Shown: piece after piece, positions 1-7,725 of the stretch
How the letters are laid out: every line of letters starts with the position of its first letter
Numbering within the stretch: the stretch's first letter is position 1
Source of the DNA: JBNKDD01 sp050288085
Lineage (GTDB): Bacteria; Chloroflexota; Anaerolineae; Aggregatilineales; UBA3940
Direction: 5' to 3'
NCBI GenBank assembly: GCA_050288085.1
Contig: JBNKDD010000110.1
Coordinates: 1 to 17,208, forward strand
DNA: 17,208 nucleotides
Made by a program: the position numbers and the translations under genes
The notes under the pieces: model-generated
The model's database searches: none
Told to the model about the DNA's origin: nothing
Seen by the model: only the letters and a program-made list of their open reading frames with translations

Positions 1-128
1 ATCCGTCAGCAATTTCAGTCCCCTTTTCACCGGCTCAATGGCTTTGTTTATCATGATAACTGGTTACACAACTTGCTGGTTGCCTCTTCTTTGGGAGGAT
101 CCTATGCCAGCCACACAATCCGTTAGAA

Positions 129-278
129 CTAGTAAATTTCCCCTGCAACGATCACATCCAGATTCTCATTCCTCATGAGCTCCATTGGCATCTGTTCTGA
201 ACCAAGCCCCAGGCTGCCGCCACCTACCAGAATTCCAACCCGTTCTGCTTGGTGCTGCAAACGGAAACGACGGATAAA
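129..278 (-). pseudogene. Nif3-like protein fragment (degenerate)
   Basis: The minus frame reads RVGILVGGGSLGLGSEQMP followed by MELMRNENLDVIVAGEIY and then a stop. This resembles the glycine-rich segment and the 'D-V-x-V-x-G-E-I' strand of Nif3-like dinuclear-metal-centre proteins. Those proteins are normally 250-300 aa, so only a short internal piece survives. The frame is closed by TGA at 279-281 and TAG at 129-131. Sequence between the stop and the window edge may hold more of the C-terminus out of frame (a 'GLKLL'-like stretch near 1-40), which I could not confirm. No start codon or ribosome binding site belongs to it. Family recognition is from memory of the motif, so it is moderate at best. 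Confidence 0.4.
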
Positions 279-415
279 TCAAAATGGACCGAGGTAACCC
301 GAATACGCGGGAAAAGATGAGTCGGTGAGCAGCAGCTAATACCCACGGAGAAGGATTAAGAAGTCTATCAACCACCTTCTCAGGGGGCGGATTTCGGTTA
401 TTTTTAACCTGAAGC

Positions 416-434
416 ACCCGGTCAGTGACCGGGT
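416..434. terminator. Palindromic hairpin after the transposase remnant
   Basis: ACCCGGTCA-G-TGACCGGGT is a 19-bp perfect palindrome around one central base. It lies directly beyond the stop of the minus-strand transposase fragment. It could be a rho-independent stem, but there is no strong T-run on the minus side, so a terminator role is inference. A second small palindrome (GGTTA-TTTT-TAACC) lies at 396-409. Confidence 0.3.
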
Positions 435-441
435 TTGTGTC

Positions 442-750
442 TTATGCGTTAGTACCTCCTTCGAAAACCAGCGGCAGGCTCAACAGCTCACCAACCGTCC
501 AGATGTGGTCGGTGAACCCAGCGGCCATCGCGGGGGAACGCTGCCTGTAGCGACGCTTCAGACCCGGAACACGTAACCACAAGCTCTCGTGAGGTCGGGC
601 GAGATGATAATACGACCGCCACCAGTGCACATGAAGCAGTAAGCTCTGCTGTGATTTGGCCAGCGACCAGGTTTCCTGGTCGTTATCATCTCGGCCTCTT
701 TTGAGAAGAAGACCTGTTTCACATTTGAATTGGAGTAATCGTTCCTCCAT
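442..750 (-). pseudogene. Transposase C-terminal fragment
   Basis: The frame contains 'WWRSYYHLARPHESLWLRV' and then 'RYRQRSPAMAAGFTDHIWTV' followed by 'GELLSLPL'. This is the end of a DDE-type transposase of a kind common in Chloroflexota and cyanobacteria: the Y-x-x-x-R-P-H-x-S-L segment normally follows the catalytic Glu, and the R-S-P-A-M-A-A-G-x-T-D-H-x-W tail is typical. Only about 100 C-terminal residues remain of a protein that is usually 250-400 aa. The catalytic aspartates are missing, so it cannot be active. The exact IS family was not decided. It marks an old insertion at the left end of the window. Confidence 0.65.
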
Positions 751-795
751 ATTTTTGGATGTTAATTTCAGGTCACACCAAATCCCGATTCGTTG

Positions 796-1056
796 TCAAT
801 CCTCTGAGCCACATGCAATACAAATGACTGAGATTAACGGCAATCCCAGGAAATAAAGCCGCCGCAGGATCCCATGCAAAGCTGCCTGGTCGACAGTGCC
901 GGTTAGAGTACTAACCGGCTGCCCATCGTCATCGCTTTCGATCGTAACCGTCATCTCCCCATCCCAATCTGACCAGCGATCATCGAGCACTCCTGGCACC
1001 GTTATTTCGTAGGTTGCCGGTCGGTCCAAAGAAGGCTTTCGTTGAAGTTTTTTCAT
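796..1056 (-). CDS. Small YEI/WSDW-type protein, copy 1
   Basis: The protein carries the core YEITVPGVLDDRWSDW, then an acidic stretch, 'STLTGTVDQAALHGILRRL' and a hydrophobic 'LPLISV' end. The same core recurs in the gene at 14461-14748, so the two are paralogues. I know this kind of 70-100 aa protein from Chloroflexota genomes as an uncharacterised family and give no function. I chose ATG at 1056 because GGGAAGGG lies about 10 nt upstream. An in-frame ATG at 1125 would add 23 residues (109 aa) that have no counterpart in the paralogue. The C-terminus ends with an unusual 'VICIACGSED' carrying two Cys. It is flanked by a transposase remnant on one side and a gene stub on the other. Confidence 0.68.
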   Translation of the reverse strand: MKKLQRKPSLDRPATYEITVPGVLDDRWSDWDGEMTVTIESDDDGQPVSTLTGTVDQAALHGILRRLYFLGLPLISVICIACGSED

Positions 1057-1136
1057 AACTGCCAATCCCTTCCCAATGCTAGCACCATAGACTTTTGTGC
1101 GTGTCTTGAGTTGTTGCATTACCAAAGTAAGATGTG

Positions 1137-1153
1137 TCTACACTTTGTGTAGA
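1137..1153. promoter_or_regulatory. Short dyad upstream of the YEI-type gene
   Basis: TCTACAC-TTT-GTGTAGA is a perfect 7-bp inverted repeat. It lies 12 bp beyond the ATG at 1125 and 81 bp upstream of the preferred start at 1056. It could be an operator or a 5' leader hairpin of the minus-strand gene. No test of function is possible from sequence alone. Confidence 0.3.
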
Positions 1154-1236
1154 TCAAAACCATCCAGGTTATAGCTTTCTTGCTACATACAGATGGACAC
1201 TACCAAAACCGCTAATTTTTTCTTGAGAATATTCAC

Positions 1237-1277
1237 TGCAGTTTCGCCTTTTTTCATGCGCTTTTGACGAAACTGCA
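1237..1277. repeat. 10-bp inverted repeat with 21-bp loop
   Basis: TGCAGTTTCG (1237-1246) pairs perfectly with CGAAACTGCA (1268-1277). It lies at the junction between AT-rich sequence and a GC-rich gene stub. It could be a terminator stem or one end of an insertion scar; neither is established. Confidence 0.3.
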
Positions 1278-1575
1278 AATAGGACAAACTGTACCAGGGT
1301 TTAGGACCTATTTCCGTGTTGTCCGGGTTGGCTCACAACAGAAGTGTCCGGTCAGGAACTGGGCAGCGGCACAATCGGCGGGGCAGCAAATCTGCCTGAC
1401 CGGGTACATCACTGATCCGGTCAACGACACCGACTGTGTGACCCTGTTCCCCAATTCGCCGCCTGCGATCGGCGGTGAACCGGTAAACGAGTCGCTCCGC
1501 TGGGTGTGGGCGGTGGCTGCCGGGCTGCTGTTCGCCGGGGTGGGGGACTATGCGGTCAGGCGGCGGGAGGCGTAA
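1264..1575 (+). pseudogene. C-terminal stub of a surface-type protein
   Basis: The 3' part reads like the end of a secreted multi-domain protein: a short beta-rich segment ('CLTGYITDPVNDTDCVTLFP'), then a hydrophobic helix ('WVWAVAAGLLFAGVGDYAV') and a basic tail ('RRREA'), as in C-terminally anchored surface proteins. The first 20-30 codons differ in composition, and the only nearby start is TTG at 1264 with no ribosome binding site. I read it as the 3' end of a larger GC-rich gene cut by rearrangement. The family was not identified, and it may not be expressed. Confidence 0.3.
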
Positions 1576-1594
1576 CAACATCTTGCGGAGGCTT

Positions 1595-2644
1595 TCACAT
1601 GATCACGCGATTTTCTTCCACCTTTGTAGCCTCAACAATGCAGTAAAATGGTTCGATATCACGCTTCTCACCGAACTGCTTGATTTCTGTCATTTCTAAT
1701 CCACATTCTTTAATGAATGATTCAACCGCTGCTTCAGGATCACCTGACATATCGATTGTAAATTTCCAGGGCTCCCCCATTTTTTCTATTATGCTCATGT
1801 TTCTTACAGCCATTTTTGAAATGTCACCTACCATGAATGCTGTGGAATAAAAGTCTTGAGCGATGATGCTTCCATCCACACATAAATCAGCCATTTTACT
1901 AAGTGTTTCCTTGACCAAATCAGCTTCTAAAAACAAAGAAACGCTTTGCCAAAGGAACAACGTCTTTTTTGTTTTGTCAAAACCAGCTTCTAATAGCCTG
2001 TCAACCCACGATTCGTTTGAGTAATCGACGGGTATATAGCTGATCCAACCATGCTTTATGCCTGCTTTTTTCAATGTTTCAACTTTAACTTTCAGTGTAT
2101 TAACCTGGTCGAGTTCAAAAACCTTTACCTTTTTTCCTTCTGTAAAGTGCAAAGCTATCAGATCAAAACCGGCTCCAGGAATGACAATTTGTTCCATTTC
2201 ATCAACATATTTAGCCATTATCCTGTCAAACATGAGCACCCGAATACCCGCTGTGGAATCTAAGGTCTCTTCACCTGGTTCAACGAGTTTTCCAAGCCTG
2301 GTTGTGAAACCAAATAAACGCTGGGAAATGATAAGAGCTCCCAAAGTCGACCACAAACCAAAATGTGATTCACATGGAAACTTTTTAGTAAATGCAACAG
2401 AAAGGGGATCCGGTCTGGTGTCAAAATAATGCATGATCCACCTGTATTGTAGCGCTTGAACTGCCGAGAAGGAGACCCCCAGTTTTTTGCTTTTTACCAT
2501 CTCCTTGTAGATTCCATCGATTAATCCAATGATGGCAATAGGAATGAAGATTATTTGAATCAGTATGTAAAGGATGACTTGAACAAGCTTAATAAAGAAA
2601 CGTAATATTCCTGGAAGCTGCTTTTTTGTGTTTTTATCTGTCAT
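1595..2644 (-). CDS. SAM-dependent methyltransferase, LCM-like
   Basis: This 349-aa protein matches the leucine-carboxyl-methyltransferase-like (TIGR00027/LCM) group of class I methyltransferases. Motif I is IVIPGAGFD at about residues 153-161, where SAM would bind. FELDQ follows at 176-180 as the acidic loop after beta-2, and LWQSVSLFLE at 231-240 corresponds to the 'E-G-x-x-x-Y-L' region. Residues 12-45 form one or two hydrophobic segments, so the enzyme is probably membrane-attached, which is not universal in the family. AGGAGG sits 5 nt before the ATG, fixing the start. The substrate cannot be told from sequence; these enzymes O-methylate small molecules or protein carboxylates. The gene is more AT-rich than its left neighbour, suggesting a different origin. 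Confidence 0.88.
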   Translation of the reverse strand: MTDKNTKKQLPGILRFFIKLVQVILYILIQIIFIPIAIIGLIDGIYKEMVKSKKLGVSFSAVQALQYRWIMHYFDTRPDPLSVAFTKKFPCESHFGLWSTLGALIISQRLFGFTTRLGKLVEPGEETLDSTAGIRVLMFDRIMAKYVDEMEQIVIPGAGFDLIALHFTEGKKVKVFELDQVNTLKVKVETLKKAGIKHGWISYIPVDYSNESWVDRLLEAGFDKTKKTLFLWQSVSLFLEADLVKETLSKMADLCVDGSIIAQDFYSTAFMVGDISKMAVRNMSIIEKMGEPWKFTIDMSGDPEAAVESFIKECGLEMTEIKQFGEKRDIEPFYCIVEATKVEENRVIM

Positions 2645-2765
2645 AAGATCCTCCTACTATTTGGATTATCCAAAGCTTTTTCGTGCCATGTAGGTCATAG
2701 GTGACATTCAGCAAAGCTATTGCGCGACGGACAGACCTCCAGCACGGCGGGAATGTGCGGGCGGC

Positions 2766-3206
2766 TCACGCCGACTGTGTGGGCCACTTCCATGCGGTCC
2801 AGATAATGAGCACAAGGAACACGGCTTCCAGCAGCTCATAGAGTCTCCAATAGAACCAGACCTCGCCCCCGCCGCCCACAAACTGCGTGCCGAGCAGGAC
2901 CAGCACAAGGAGAATGCCGACGATGATGTTCACCAGGCGATTCGCTCTGGCCTTCAATGTGAGAGACAGAAGGACCATAAAGCTCGGAAATGCCATCAAC
3001 ACCGCCGAGCCGAACAGGAGTGTTTGAGTGAACTGTACGCCTGCCATGTGTCCCTCTACCAGTTCTGCTACGTGTCCCGGCTGAAGGAGTTTGAAAAGAT
3101 CGTTATATATATAGAAGAACATCAAGGCTACCCAGAGCAGGGCCAGCCTGAACTTCACATTCACTTTCCTATCTTCCAGCATTGCCGTGGTTTCTTGCAT
3201 TTTCAT
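2766..3206 (-). CDS. Four-helix membrane protein, DUF6326-type
   Basis: This 146-aa protein has four predicted membrane helices, at about residues 20-37, 58-82, 90-108 and 118-140. The N-terminal 'DRKVNVKFRLALLWVALMF' followed by 'FYIYNDLFKLLQPG' is the signature I associate with the DUF6326 family of uncharacterised small membrane proteins. AGGAGG is 8 nt before the ATG at 3206. A nearer ATG at 3213 is out of frame, so 3206 is the start. Function is unknown. It lies about 120 bp upstream of the methyltransferase on the same strand, so the two might be co-transcribed, but no overlap or coupling is seen. The 5' flank begins about 50 bp from a MITE, which may affect its promoter. Confidence 0.8.
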   Translation of the reverse strand: MKMQETTAMLEDRKVNVKFRLALLWVALMFFYIYNDLFKLLQPGHVAELVEGHMAGVQFTQTLLFGSAVLMAFPSFMVLLSLTLKARANRLVNIIVGILLVLVLLGTQFVGGGGEVWFYWRLYELLEAVFLVLIIWTAWKWPTQSA

Positions 3207-3254
3207 TTTTCATTCCTCCTGAGTTCAAGTATCTGCTCTGCATATTTTTACTAT

Positions 3255-3338
3255 TAGGAGTTACGCACTAAAGATTAATTTTTCATATTGGGCTAGGCGT
3301 GCCTTGCCCTACAAAACATTCCAACTGTGTAAGTCCTA
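3255..3338. mobile_element. 84-bp MITE with 5-bp target duplication
   Basis: The element starts TAGGAGTTACGCACT and ends ACTGTGTAAGTCCTA. These ends are inverted repeats matching at 12 of 15 positions. It is flanked on both sides by ACTAT (3250-3254 and 3339-3343), a clean 5-bp target-site duplication. The middle holds an imperfect palindrome, GGGCTAGGCGTGCCTTGCCC (3290-3309), that would fold as a hairpin. It codes for nothing, so it would need a transposase from a full-length relative. The right-hand duplication overlaps the stop codon of the nitroreductase remnant. Confidence 0.62.
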
Positions 3339-3339
3339 A

Positions 3340-3681
3340 CTATCCCTGATCAAGCTTCCGGTAGAATGAGCGAGTTTTCAGCTTCTCTTGAATAGACAAT
3401 CCTTTCTTCTGGAACTTTGAACAACATCGTTTTTCCCTATGAAACCCTCTGGTTCCATCTTGGTGCGTATGGTGCGGGGGAATAAGGTCATTGAAACATG
3501 TCCCTATTCCCAGCACATGCGCCATCATAATGGCGTGAAAAGCGGCAATGATGCAGTTTCCTTCACCCATCGGTTCGTAGATGGGGTTATGAAAAAGCAT
3601 CAATACAGGACAATTCCTCAGGATTTCGTTGCTTCTTCCTTTTTTCGATCTGCACCCTCTGAATGTCGGTGATGAATACAC
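3340..3681 (-). pseudogene. Nitroreductase fragment
   Basis: Residues 24-69 read 'CPVLMLFHNPIYEPMGEGN' and 'CIIAAFHAIMMAHVLGIGT' then 'CFNDLIPP'. This matches the central part of flavin-dependent nitroreductases: the 'P-V-L-I-x-F-H' strand, then the helix ending 'A-x-x-L-G-L-G-T-C/S'. After residue 70 the frame turns into basic, non-homologous sequence ('HREKRCCSKFQKK'), consistent with a frameshift. The N-terminal FMN-binding half is missing upstream; a full enzyme would be about 170-270 aa. The frame ends inside the target duplication of the adjacent MITE, so the insertion hit the 3' end of this gene or its remnant. I do not expect a functional product. Confidence 0.58.
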
Positions 3682-3701
3682 GTATTTTATTACTGGGTCT
3701 A

Positions 3702-4388
3702 TTAATAGATAAAAGGAATAAATTTCTTGGTCCTTTCCGCATATTCGTCAAACTGATGACCGTACCGTTCTTTCAGGTGTTTATCCAGCCGGGGAATATG
3801 CAGAAAAATAAATCCACAGCTCATATATAAAGGAATAAGAAAGATCCAAAGGCTTCCGGAGATCAGTGCCATCCCCGTCGACCAGACGACATCTCCAAAA
3901 TAATTGATATGCATGGAATACCGAAACAGACCCTGGTCATAAATCTTGCCTTTATTTTGGGGATCTTTTTTCCACTGGGAACGTATGAGTTCTGAACCGG
4001 TATTGAGATAAGACCCTACCATAAATAATCCCGCCCCGATGAACACTGCTATTCCAACTGGTTTCGCAACCTGACCGCCCAAAACAGCATACGCAATATG
4101 GATAATAGAAAGCTCAACACACACGACAATAATCTCATTCCAGGGCATTGCTCGTTTCAGCAGATAAAAATTGGTCAAGCCCCACCGAAGAAACAGGATG
4201 AAGGAGGTGAGGAACAATAATGTTCGTCTCGTAAGGTCACCAGCAATCCAGGATTGACCGAACCAGGAGGATGTCGTGTTTAACCCTCCGGCAAACAGCA
4301 ACCAAAAAACGAATGAGACAAGGAAGAAATGATACATCTGCCACAGAATCCTTCTTCCCATCGAGCGTTGATAATTACCGTGCATCAT
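3702..4388 (-). CDS. DUF1295-type integral membrane protein
   Basis: This 228-aa protein has about six hydrophobic segments. Its C-terminal half matches the steroid-5-alpha-reductase/isoprenylcysteine-methyltransferase-like fold. Key segments are 'DQGLFRYSMHINYFGDVVW' at about 151-169 (family form G-L-W-x-Y-S-R-H-P-N-Y-F-G-E) and 'ERYGHQFDEYAERTKKFIP' at about 207-225. In this family the region binds NADPH or SAM. The usual R-H-P-N is M-H-I-N here, so the Arg and Pro are changed. The gene overlaps the upstream 86-aa gene by 14 bp, and AGGAG sits just before the doubled ATG, so translation is probably coupled. The substrate is unknown; a lipid is likely from the fold. Confidence 0.82.
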   Translation of the reverse strand: MMHGNYQRSMGRRILWQMYHFFLVSFVFWLLFAGGLNTTSSWFGQSWIAGDLTRRTLLFLTSFILFLRWGLTNFYLLKRAMPWNEIIVVCVELSIIHIAYAVLGGQVAKPVGIAVFIGAGLFMVGSYLNTGSELIRSQWKKDPQNKGKIYDQGLFRYSMHINYFGDVVWSTGMALISGSLWIFLIPLYMSCGFIFLHIPRLDKHLKERYGHQFDEYAERTKKFIPFIY

Positions 4389-4635
4389 ATTCTCCTTTTA
4401 AAATCCATTGGGGTAAATAACCACGTAATCTAGTCCTGAGCATAGGGTTGTCAATGTACGGCATCTGAGGGATCAGGGCCTCAAATTCCTGCCGCGCTTC
4501 TTGATAAAGCGTATCTGCAAACTCCTCGCCGTAGCGCGAGACAACTGTGTCTCTGACCAGAACTGCTGTTTTGTCAAAACTTCTTAAGAGCTTCGACTTG
4601 CGAGAGACGTAGGCGTTGTTTTGGTGGTTTTTCAT
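4375..4635 (-). CDS. 86-aa protein, possible ATC-hydrolase N-terminus
   Basis: AGGAGG lies 8 nt before the ATG, so this small gene looks translated. The stretch 'SRYGEEFADTLYQEARQEF' then 'EALIPQMPYIDNPM' resembles the N-terminal region of the L-2-amino-thiazoline-4-carboxylic acid hydrolase-like family (about 200-250 aa). In those proteins the 'I-P-x-I-P-Y-I-G-G' segment is followed by a large helical domain with Cys. Here the protein stops about 20 residues later, so it is either a truncated copy or a distinct small protein. Its start overlaps the stop of the ABC-ATPase relic (ATGA), and its end overlaps the next membrane gene. The three therefore once formed a tight operon. The family assignment is tentative; the gene itself is more secure. 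Confidence 0.62.
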   Translation of the reverse strand: MKNHQNNAYVSRKSKLLRSFDKTAVLVRDTVVSRYGEEFADTLYQEARQEFEALIPQMPYIDNPMLRTRLRGYLPQWILKGEYDAR

Positions 4636-4751
4636 TGTCGTAACCTCCTGCCCGTCAGGGCAATGAGTACATCTTCAAGTGTGTTGGCTCGCAGGCCCAC
4701 TTCGCCAATTTGAATTCCGGCAGAGCGCAGCGTTCCCAGCAATTCGGCGCC
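4632..4751 (-). pseudogene. ABC transporter ATPase C-terminal remnant
   Basis: The minus frame before the 86-aa gene reads 'ELLGTLRSAGIQIGEVGLRA' then 'NTLEDVLIALTGRRLRQ' and stops in an ATGA overlap. This is the usual C-terminal tail of ABC-2-type drug or antibiotic exporter ATPases: '...V-x-x-P-S-L-E-D-V-F-L-x-L-T-G'. The frame is closed upstream by TGA at 4752-4754. A shift by one base there would continue as 'PVGNLAGEA', so the upstream part is frameshifted as well as deleted. None of the Walker or signature motifs remains. It shows that the membrane protein and 86-aa genes were once downstream of an exporter ATPase. Confidence 0.52.
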
Positions 4752-4945
4752 TCACCGGCGAGATTCCCGACAGGTGAGTCCATACATCATTGACTTTCCC
4801 TGATATGTTCTATGCACACTTTAGCAGTCGATAGGTATTAGTGTCGTACCACGAACGTGTTATTTGGGTATTATTTTAGGACTTGAAGCATTAGGGGATG
4901 CGGCAGGAATAGCAAAAAAGGCGAGCCGCAGCCCGCCGAATAAGT

Positions 4946-4985
4946 GGAAACAGATAATGGTTTTGAAAAAAACTTATCTGTTTCC
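4946..4985. terminator. Hairpin 1 downstream of LAL regulator 1
   Basis: GGAAACAGATAA (4946-4957) pairs perfectly with TTATCTGTTTCC (4974-4985), a 12-bp stem with a 16-nt loop. It lies about 95 bp past the stop of the minus-strand regulator gene and is AT-rich. It could stabilise or end its transcript, or be a small insertion remnant. No clear T-run follows on the minus strand. Confidence 0.38.
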
Positions 4986-4991
4986 TATGTG

Positions 4992-5030
4992 GTTGGGCCA
5001 TTCTATTTAAAATCTGTTGTCTGGCCCAAC
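4992..5030. terminator. Hairpin 2 downstream of LAL regulator 1
   Basis: GTTGGGCCA (4992-5000) pairs perfectly with TGGCCCAAC (5022-5030), a 9-bp GC-rich stem with a 21-nt loop. It is the nearer of two tandem stems after the regulator stop at 5080 and the better candidate for transcription termination. The loop is longer than in a standard intrinsic terminator. Confidence 0.42.
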
Positions 5031-5079
5031 TTATGATTGCTTCTGTATGTTCCGGTGCCGGTTTCAGGCGATCAAGGAG

Positions 5080-7719
5080 TTAGATAGGGGGTAGTAGTAT
5101 ACCTAAAGTTCTTGCCCTGGTAACCGCCTGAGTTCGGTTGTGGACACCGAGTTTATCGTAGATATTGCGGGTGTGAACCTTGACCGTGTTCAGAGTGAGA
5201 TAAAGTCTGGATGCGATTTCCTGGTTTGTCAGCCCCTCGGCGATGAGTTGAAGTACTTCAATTTCGCGCTCGCTCAAAGGATCAATCAGTCCCGATTGAT
5301 CTTTCGCCGAAGCACCCTGCTTCGTTTCAGCGATGGGGAAGGCTGCCAACAATTGGCGAACATAGTCTGGCAAAATCCCTTGAGAAAGGGCTTCGTAGAG
5401 CAGGTGGGCCATCGGTTGACCCTCATCCACAAAGGTACGGATGAAGCCCTCCGGCTCGGCTAGCGTTAGCGCATCGCCCAGCACTTGAAAAGCCTGATCC
5501 TGTCCGTTATGCATATGATGAGAGATCGCCTGGAGAACCATAACTTTGAGCCGTTCATCCTGCCACCGCTTTGCTTCTACCTGTTGGCGTAATGGCTCCA
5601 GCACAGCCAGTGCTGCGGCTGGGTCTCCCTGAGCAAGGTGTACTCGTGCCTGGCTGATGGGGAGGTCGTGCGTCTCAACTAGTTGAGTGGCTGCCTCCAG
5701 ATTGCCCTGGTGAAGCAATGTATTTACCTGGGCGGCAGCAACCTCAGGTATCCGATGTACGAAGTTATGCAGGCGCATGGACTGTTCGGCCTCAACTAAC
5801 ATACCGGCTGCGCCAACCAGATCTCCCTGGACAAGTTTCAGGCGGGCAAGAAACACCTCACAGGAAATGAATCTATCTGTATTTTCTTCCTGTCGCGCCA
5901 ATTGGAGGCCCTCCTGCCCGTGCTGGTGGGCGGCATCCAGGTCGTTCCATTCGTAGCATATACGGGCCAGGCCAAGGTGGGCCTCGCTGGCAATCGGCAA
6001 CGGTTGGTCGCCATACAGTTGTAGGTTACGCCGGTAGGTATCGGCAGCCAGATGAAGCTGGTTCTCGGATTCCTGTACCTGGCCCAGGCCGATTGTAGCC
6101 AGGATATTAACCATGACATTCCCGGATGTCTGGCAGATAGACTCAGTTTCGGCATAGGCCTGACTGGCTGCAGCCCGGTCGCCCTGCAGCTGGTAGGCAT
6201 ACCCCAGTTTCCAGATAGTGGCAGTGCGAACTGGCAGGTTGTCGGGGTGTAGATACTCCAGGGCGCGGCGCGACTGGGTAATGATTGTCTCTACCTGGTC
6301 CAGACGAGCTGCCAACATAGCCCGTATGGCAGCAATATGTCCTACTACATTTCGGTCCCTCTCGTCTAGCTCTGTGCTGCCCTGGGATGCAGCAGTTAGT
6401 GCGGCTTCGGCAGCTTGTAGTTTCGATTCGACGGCACCAATTTGGCCCGCCATCGTTAATACTGAGGCATACATCACCCACAACAAGGGCCTGGCATCCA
6501 GTTCCGTCGTCGGCAGTGATTCCAGCCAGTTCAGAACAGGGGCCACTGCACCACGAAAATGCAGCGGCTTCCAGTCTCCTTCTAACAAGCGTGCGGCACG
6601 ATCAATATTATTAGCGGCAGCGGCATGGTGAAAAGCTTCAATTTCCAGGCCATTGTCCTCATACCATATACTGGCTCGTTCGTGTAATGTCTGTACCAAA
6701 TCTGAGTGCGTTTGGTTCAACTGCTGGCGCAGCAAATCGGCAAAAAGGTGATGATAGCGGTACCAGAGCCGCTTATCATCCAGCGGGATGATGAACAGGT
6801 TTGCGTGTTCGAGATGTTCCAGGGTCTGCTGGCCATTATCCTGGCCGGTGAGGGCGTTGCACAACGAGCCTTCTAATTGATCAAGGACAGCGGTTTGCAG
6901 TAGAAAGGATCGAATATCTTCAGACTGCTGGTCCAGGACTTCTTCAATCAGATAGTCCAGAACGTAACGGTGGCTGCCAGTAAAGGCTTCTATGAAAGCA
7001 GTAGTATCTTGCCTTCCCTGCATTGATATAGCAGCCAGTTGCAAACCGGTGATCCAACCCTCGGTACGGGCTTCCAGTGCAGTGATATCCGCCGCTGATA
7101 GGTCAAGACCCATAACCTGGTTTAGAAATTCAGACACCTCGGAGATACTAAAACGGAGGTCCATAGCGCGCAGTTCGGTCAACTGACTCCGGGCACGCAG
7201 ACGAGCCAGCGGCAGTTGGGGGTCATCACGAGTGGCAATGACCAGATGCATTTGAGGTGGCAGGTGTTCGATCAGGAAAGTGAGCGCATTGTTAACCGGT
7301 TCTGCATCAATCACGTGATGGTCGTCGAGGACGAGTATGAAATTGTCATCGGTGCTGGTGATATCATTAAGCAGGTCGGTCAGGATCGACTCGATTGGCG
7401 GTGGCTGTGGGGATTGGATCTGGCGCAGAACCCCTTTTCCAATCATCGGATCAATCGTTTGCAGCGCCGTAACGAGATACGTCAGGAAACGTGTTTTGTC
7501 ATTATCCCTTCCGTCCAAAGATAGCCAGGCGACTGGTCGCTCGCAGCCAGCAACCCATTCGGCGACCAGGGTAGTTTTTCCAAAGCCGGCGGGAGCAGAA
7601 ATGAGGGTCAGTTTGCGGCGCAGACCAGCGTTTAGCTGTTCTGCCAGGTGAAGACGAGGGACAAGTTTGGTTCGAGTAGAGGGGATATATAACTTTGTAT
7701 TTAAAACTGAGGTGGTCAT
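5080..7719 (-). CDS. LuxR-family ATP-dependent regulator 1 (MalT/LAL type)
   Basis: A large (879 aa) STAND-type transcription activator. The N-terminus has 'LNTKLYIPSTR', then Walker A SAPAGFGKTT at about 41-50 and Walker B ILVLDDHH at about 128-135. A winged-helix/arm segment follows (W-Y-R-Y-H-H-L-F-A-D-L-L-R), then a long helical TPR-like sensor region. A LuxR/FixJ helix-turn-helix closes the protein at about 811-875 (LSEREIEVLQLIAEGLTNQE, then TVKVHTRNIYDKLGVHNRTQ). In MalT, ATP plus an inducer drives oligomerisation onto direct-repeat sites; the inducer here is unknown. I chose ATG at 7719 because the conserved family N-terminus begins there; ATG at 7806 would add 29 residues not found in the paralogue. 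It diverges from the paralogue at 9023-11719, with an IS relic between. Confidence 0.92.
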   Translation of the reverse strand: MTTSVLNTKLYIPSTRTKLVPRLHLAEQLNAGLRRKLTLISAPAGFGKTTLVAEWVAGCERPVAWLSLDGRDNDKTRFLTYLVTALQTIDPMIGKGVLRQIQSPQPPPIESILTDLLNDITSTDDNFILVLDDHHVIDAEPVNNALTFLIEHLPPQMHLVIATRDDPQLPLARLRARSQLTELRAMDLRFSISEVSEFLNQVMGLDLSAADITALEARTEGWITGLQLAAISMQGRQDTTAFIEAFTGSHRYVLDYLIEEVLDQQSEDIRSFLLQTAVLDQLEGSLCNALTGQDNGQQTLEHLEHANLFIIPLDDKRLWYRYHHLFADLLRQQLNQTHSDLVQTLHERASIWYEDNGLEIEAFHHAAAANNIDRAARLLEGDWKPLHFRGAVAPVLNWLESLPTTELDARPLLWVMYASVLTMAGQIGAVESKLQAAEAALTAASQGSTELDERDRNVVGHIAAIRAMLAARLDQVETIITQSRRALEYLHPDNLPVRTATIWKLGYAYQLQGDRAAASQAYAETESICQTSGNVMVNILATIGLGQVQESENQLHLAADTYRRNLQLYGDQPLPIASEAHLGLARICYEWNDLDAAHQHGQEGLQLARQEENTDRFISCEVFLARLKLVQGDLVGAAGMLVEAEQSMRLHNFVHRIPEVAAAQVNTLLHQGNLEAATQLVETHDLPISQARVHLAQGDPAAALAVLEPLRQQVEAKRWQDERLKVMVLQAISHHMHNGQDQAFQVLGDALTLAEPEGFIRTFVDEGQPMAHLLYEALSQGILPDYVRQLLAAFPIAETKQGASAKDQSGLIDPLSEREIEVLQLIAEGLTNQEIASRLYLTLNTVKVHTRNIYDKLGVHNRTQAVTRARTLGILLPPI

Positions 7720-7725
7720 AAGCCA

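Larger units (their letters stand above)
4752..5079. other. Gene-free stretch with hairpins
   Basis: No coding frame is supported here. It contains an inverted repeat CTCACC/GGTGAG at the broken end of the ABC relic (about 4751-4778). It also holds two strong hairpins (4946-4985 and 4992-5030), listed separately, and the short 3' flank of the LAL regulator. Confidence 0.5.

Noticed and set aside
166..417. An 83-codon minus frame with an ATG start.
   Set aside because: It is in a different frame from the Nif3-like motif, has low-complexity Pro/Arg content and no ribosome binding site.
2058..2429. A 123-codon plus frame opposite the methyltransferase.
   Set aside because: It is a shadow of a clearly conserved gene; its composition follows the antisense codons.
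2645..2765. A minus frame continuing as GVSRPHIPAVLE, like an HTH motif.
   Set aside because: Too short, out of frame with its neighbour and without a start; not supportable as a gene.
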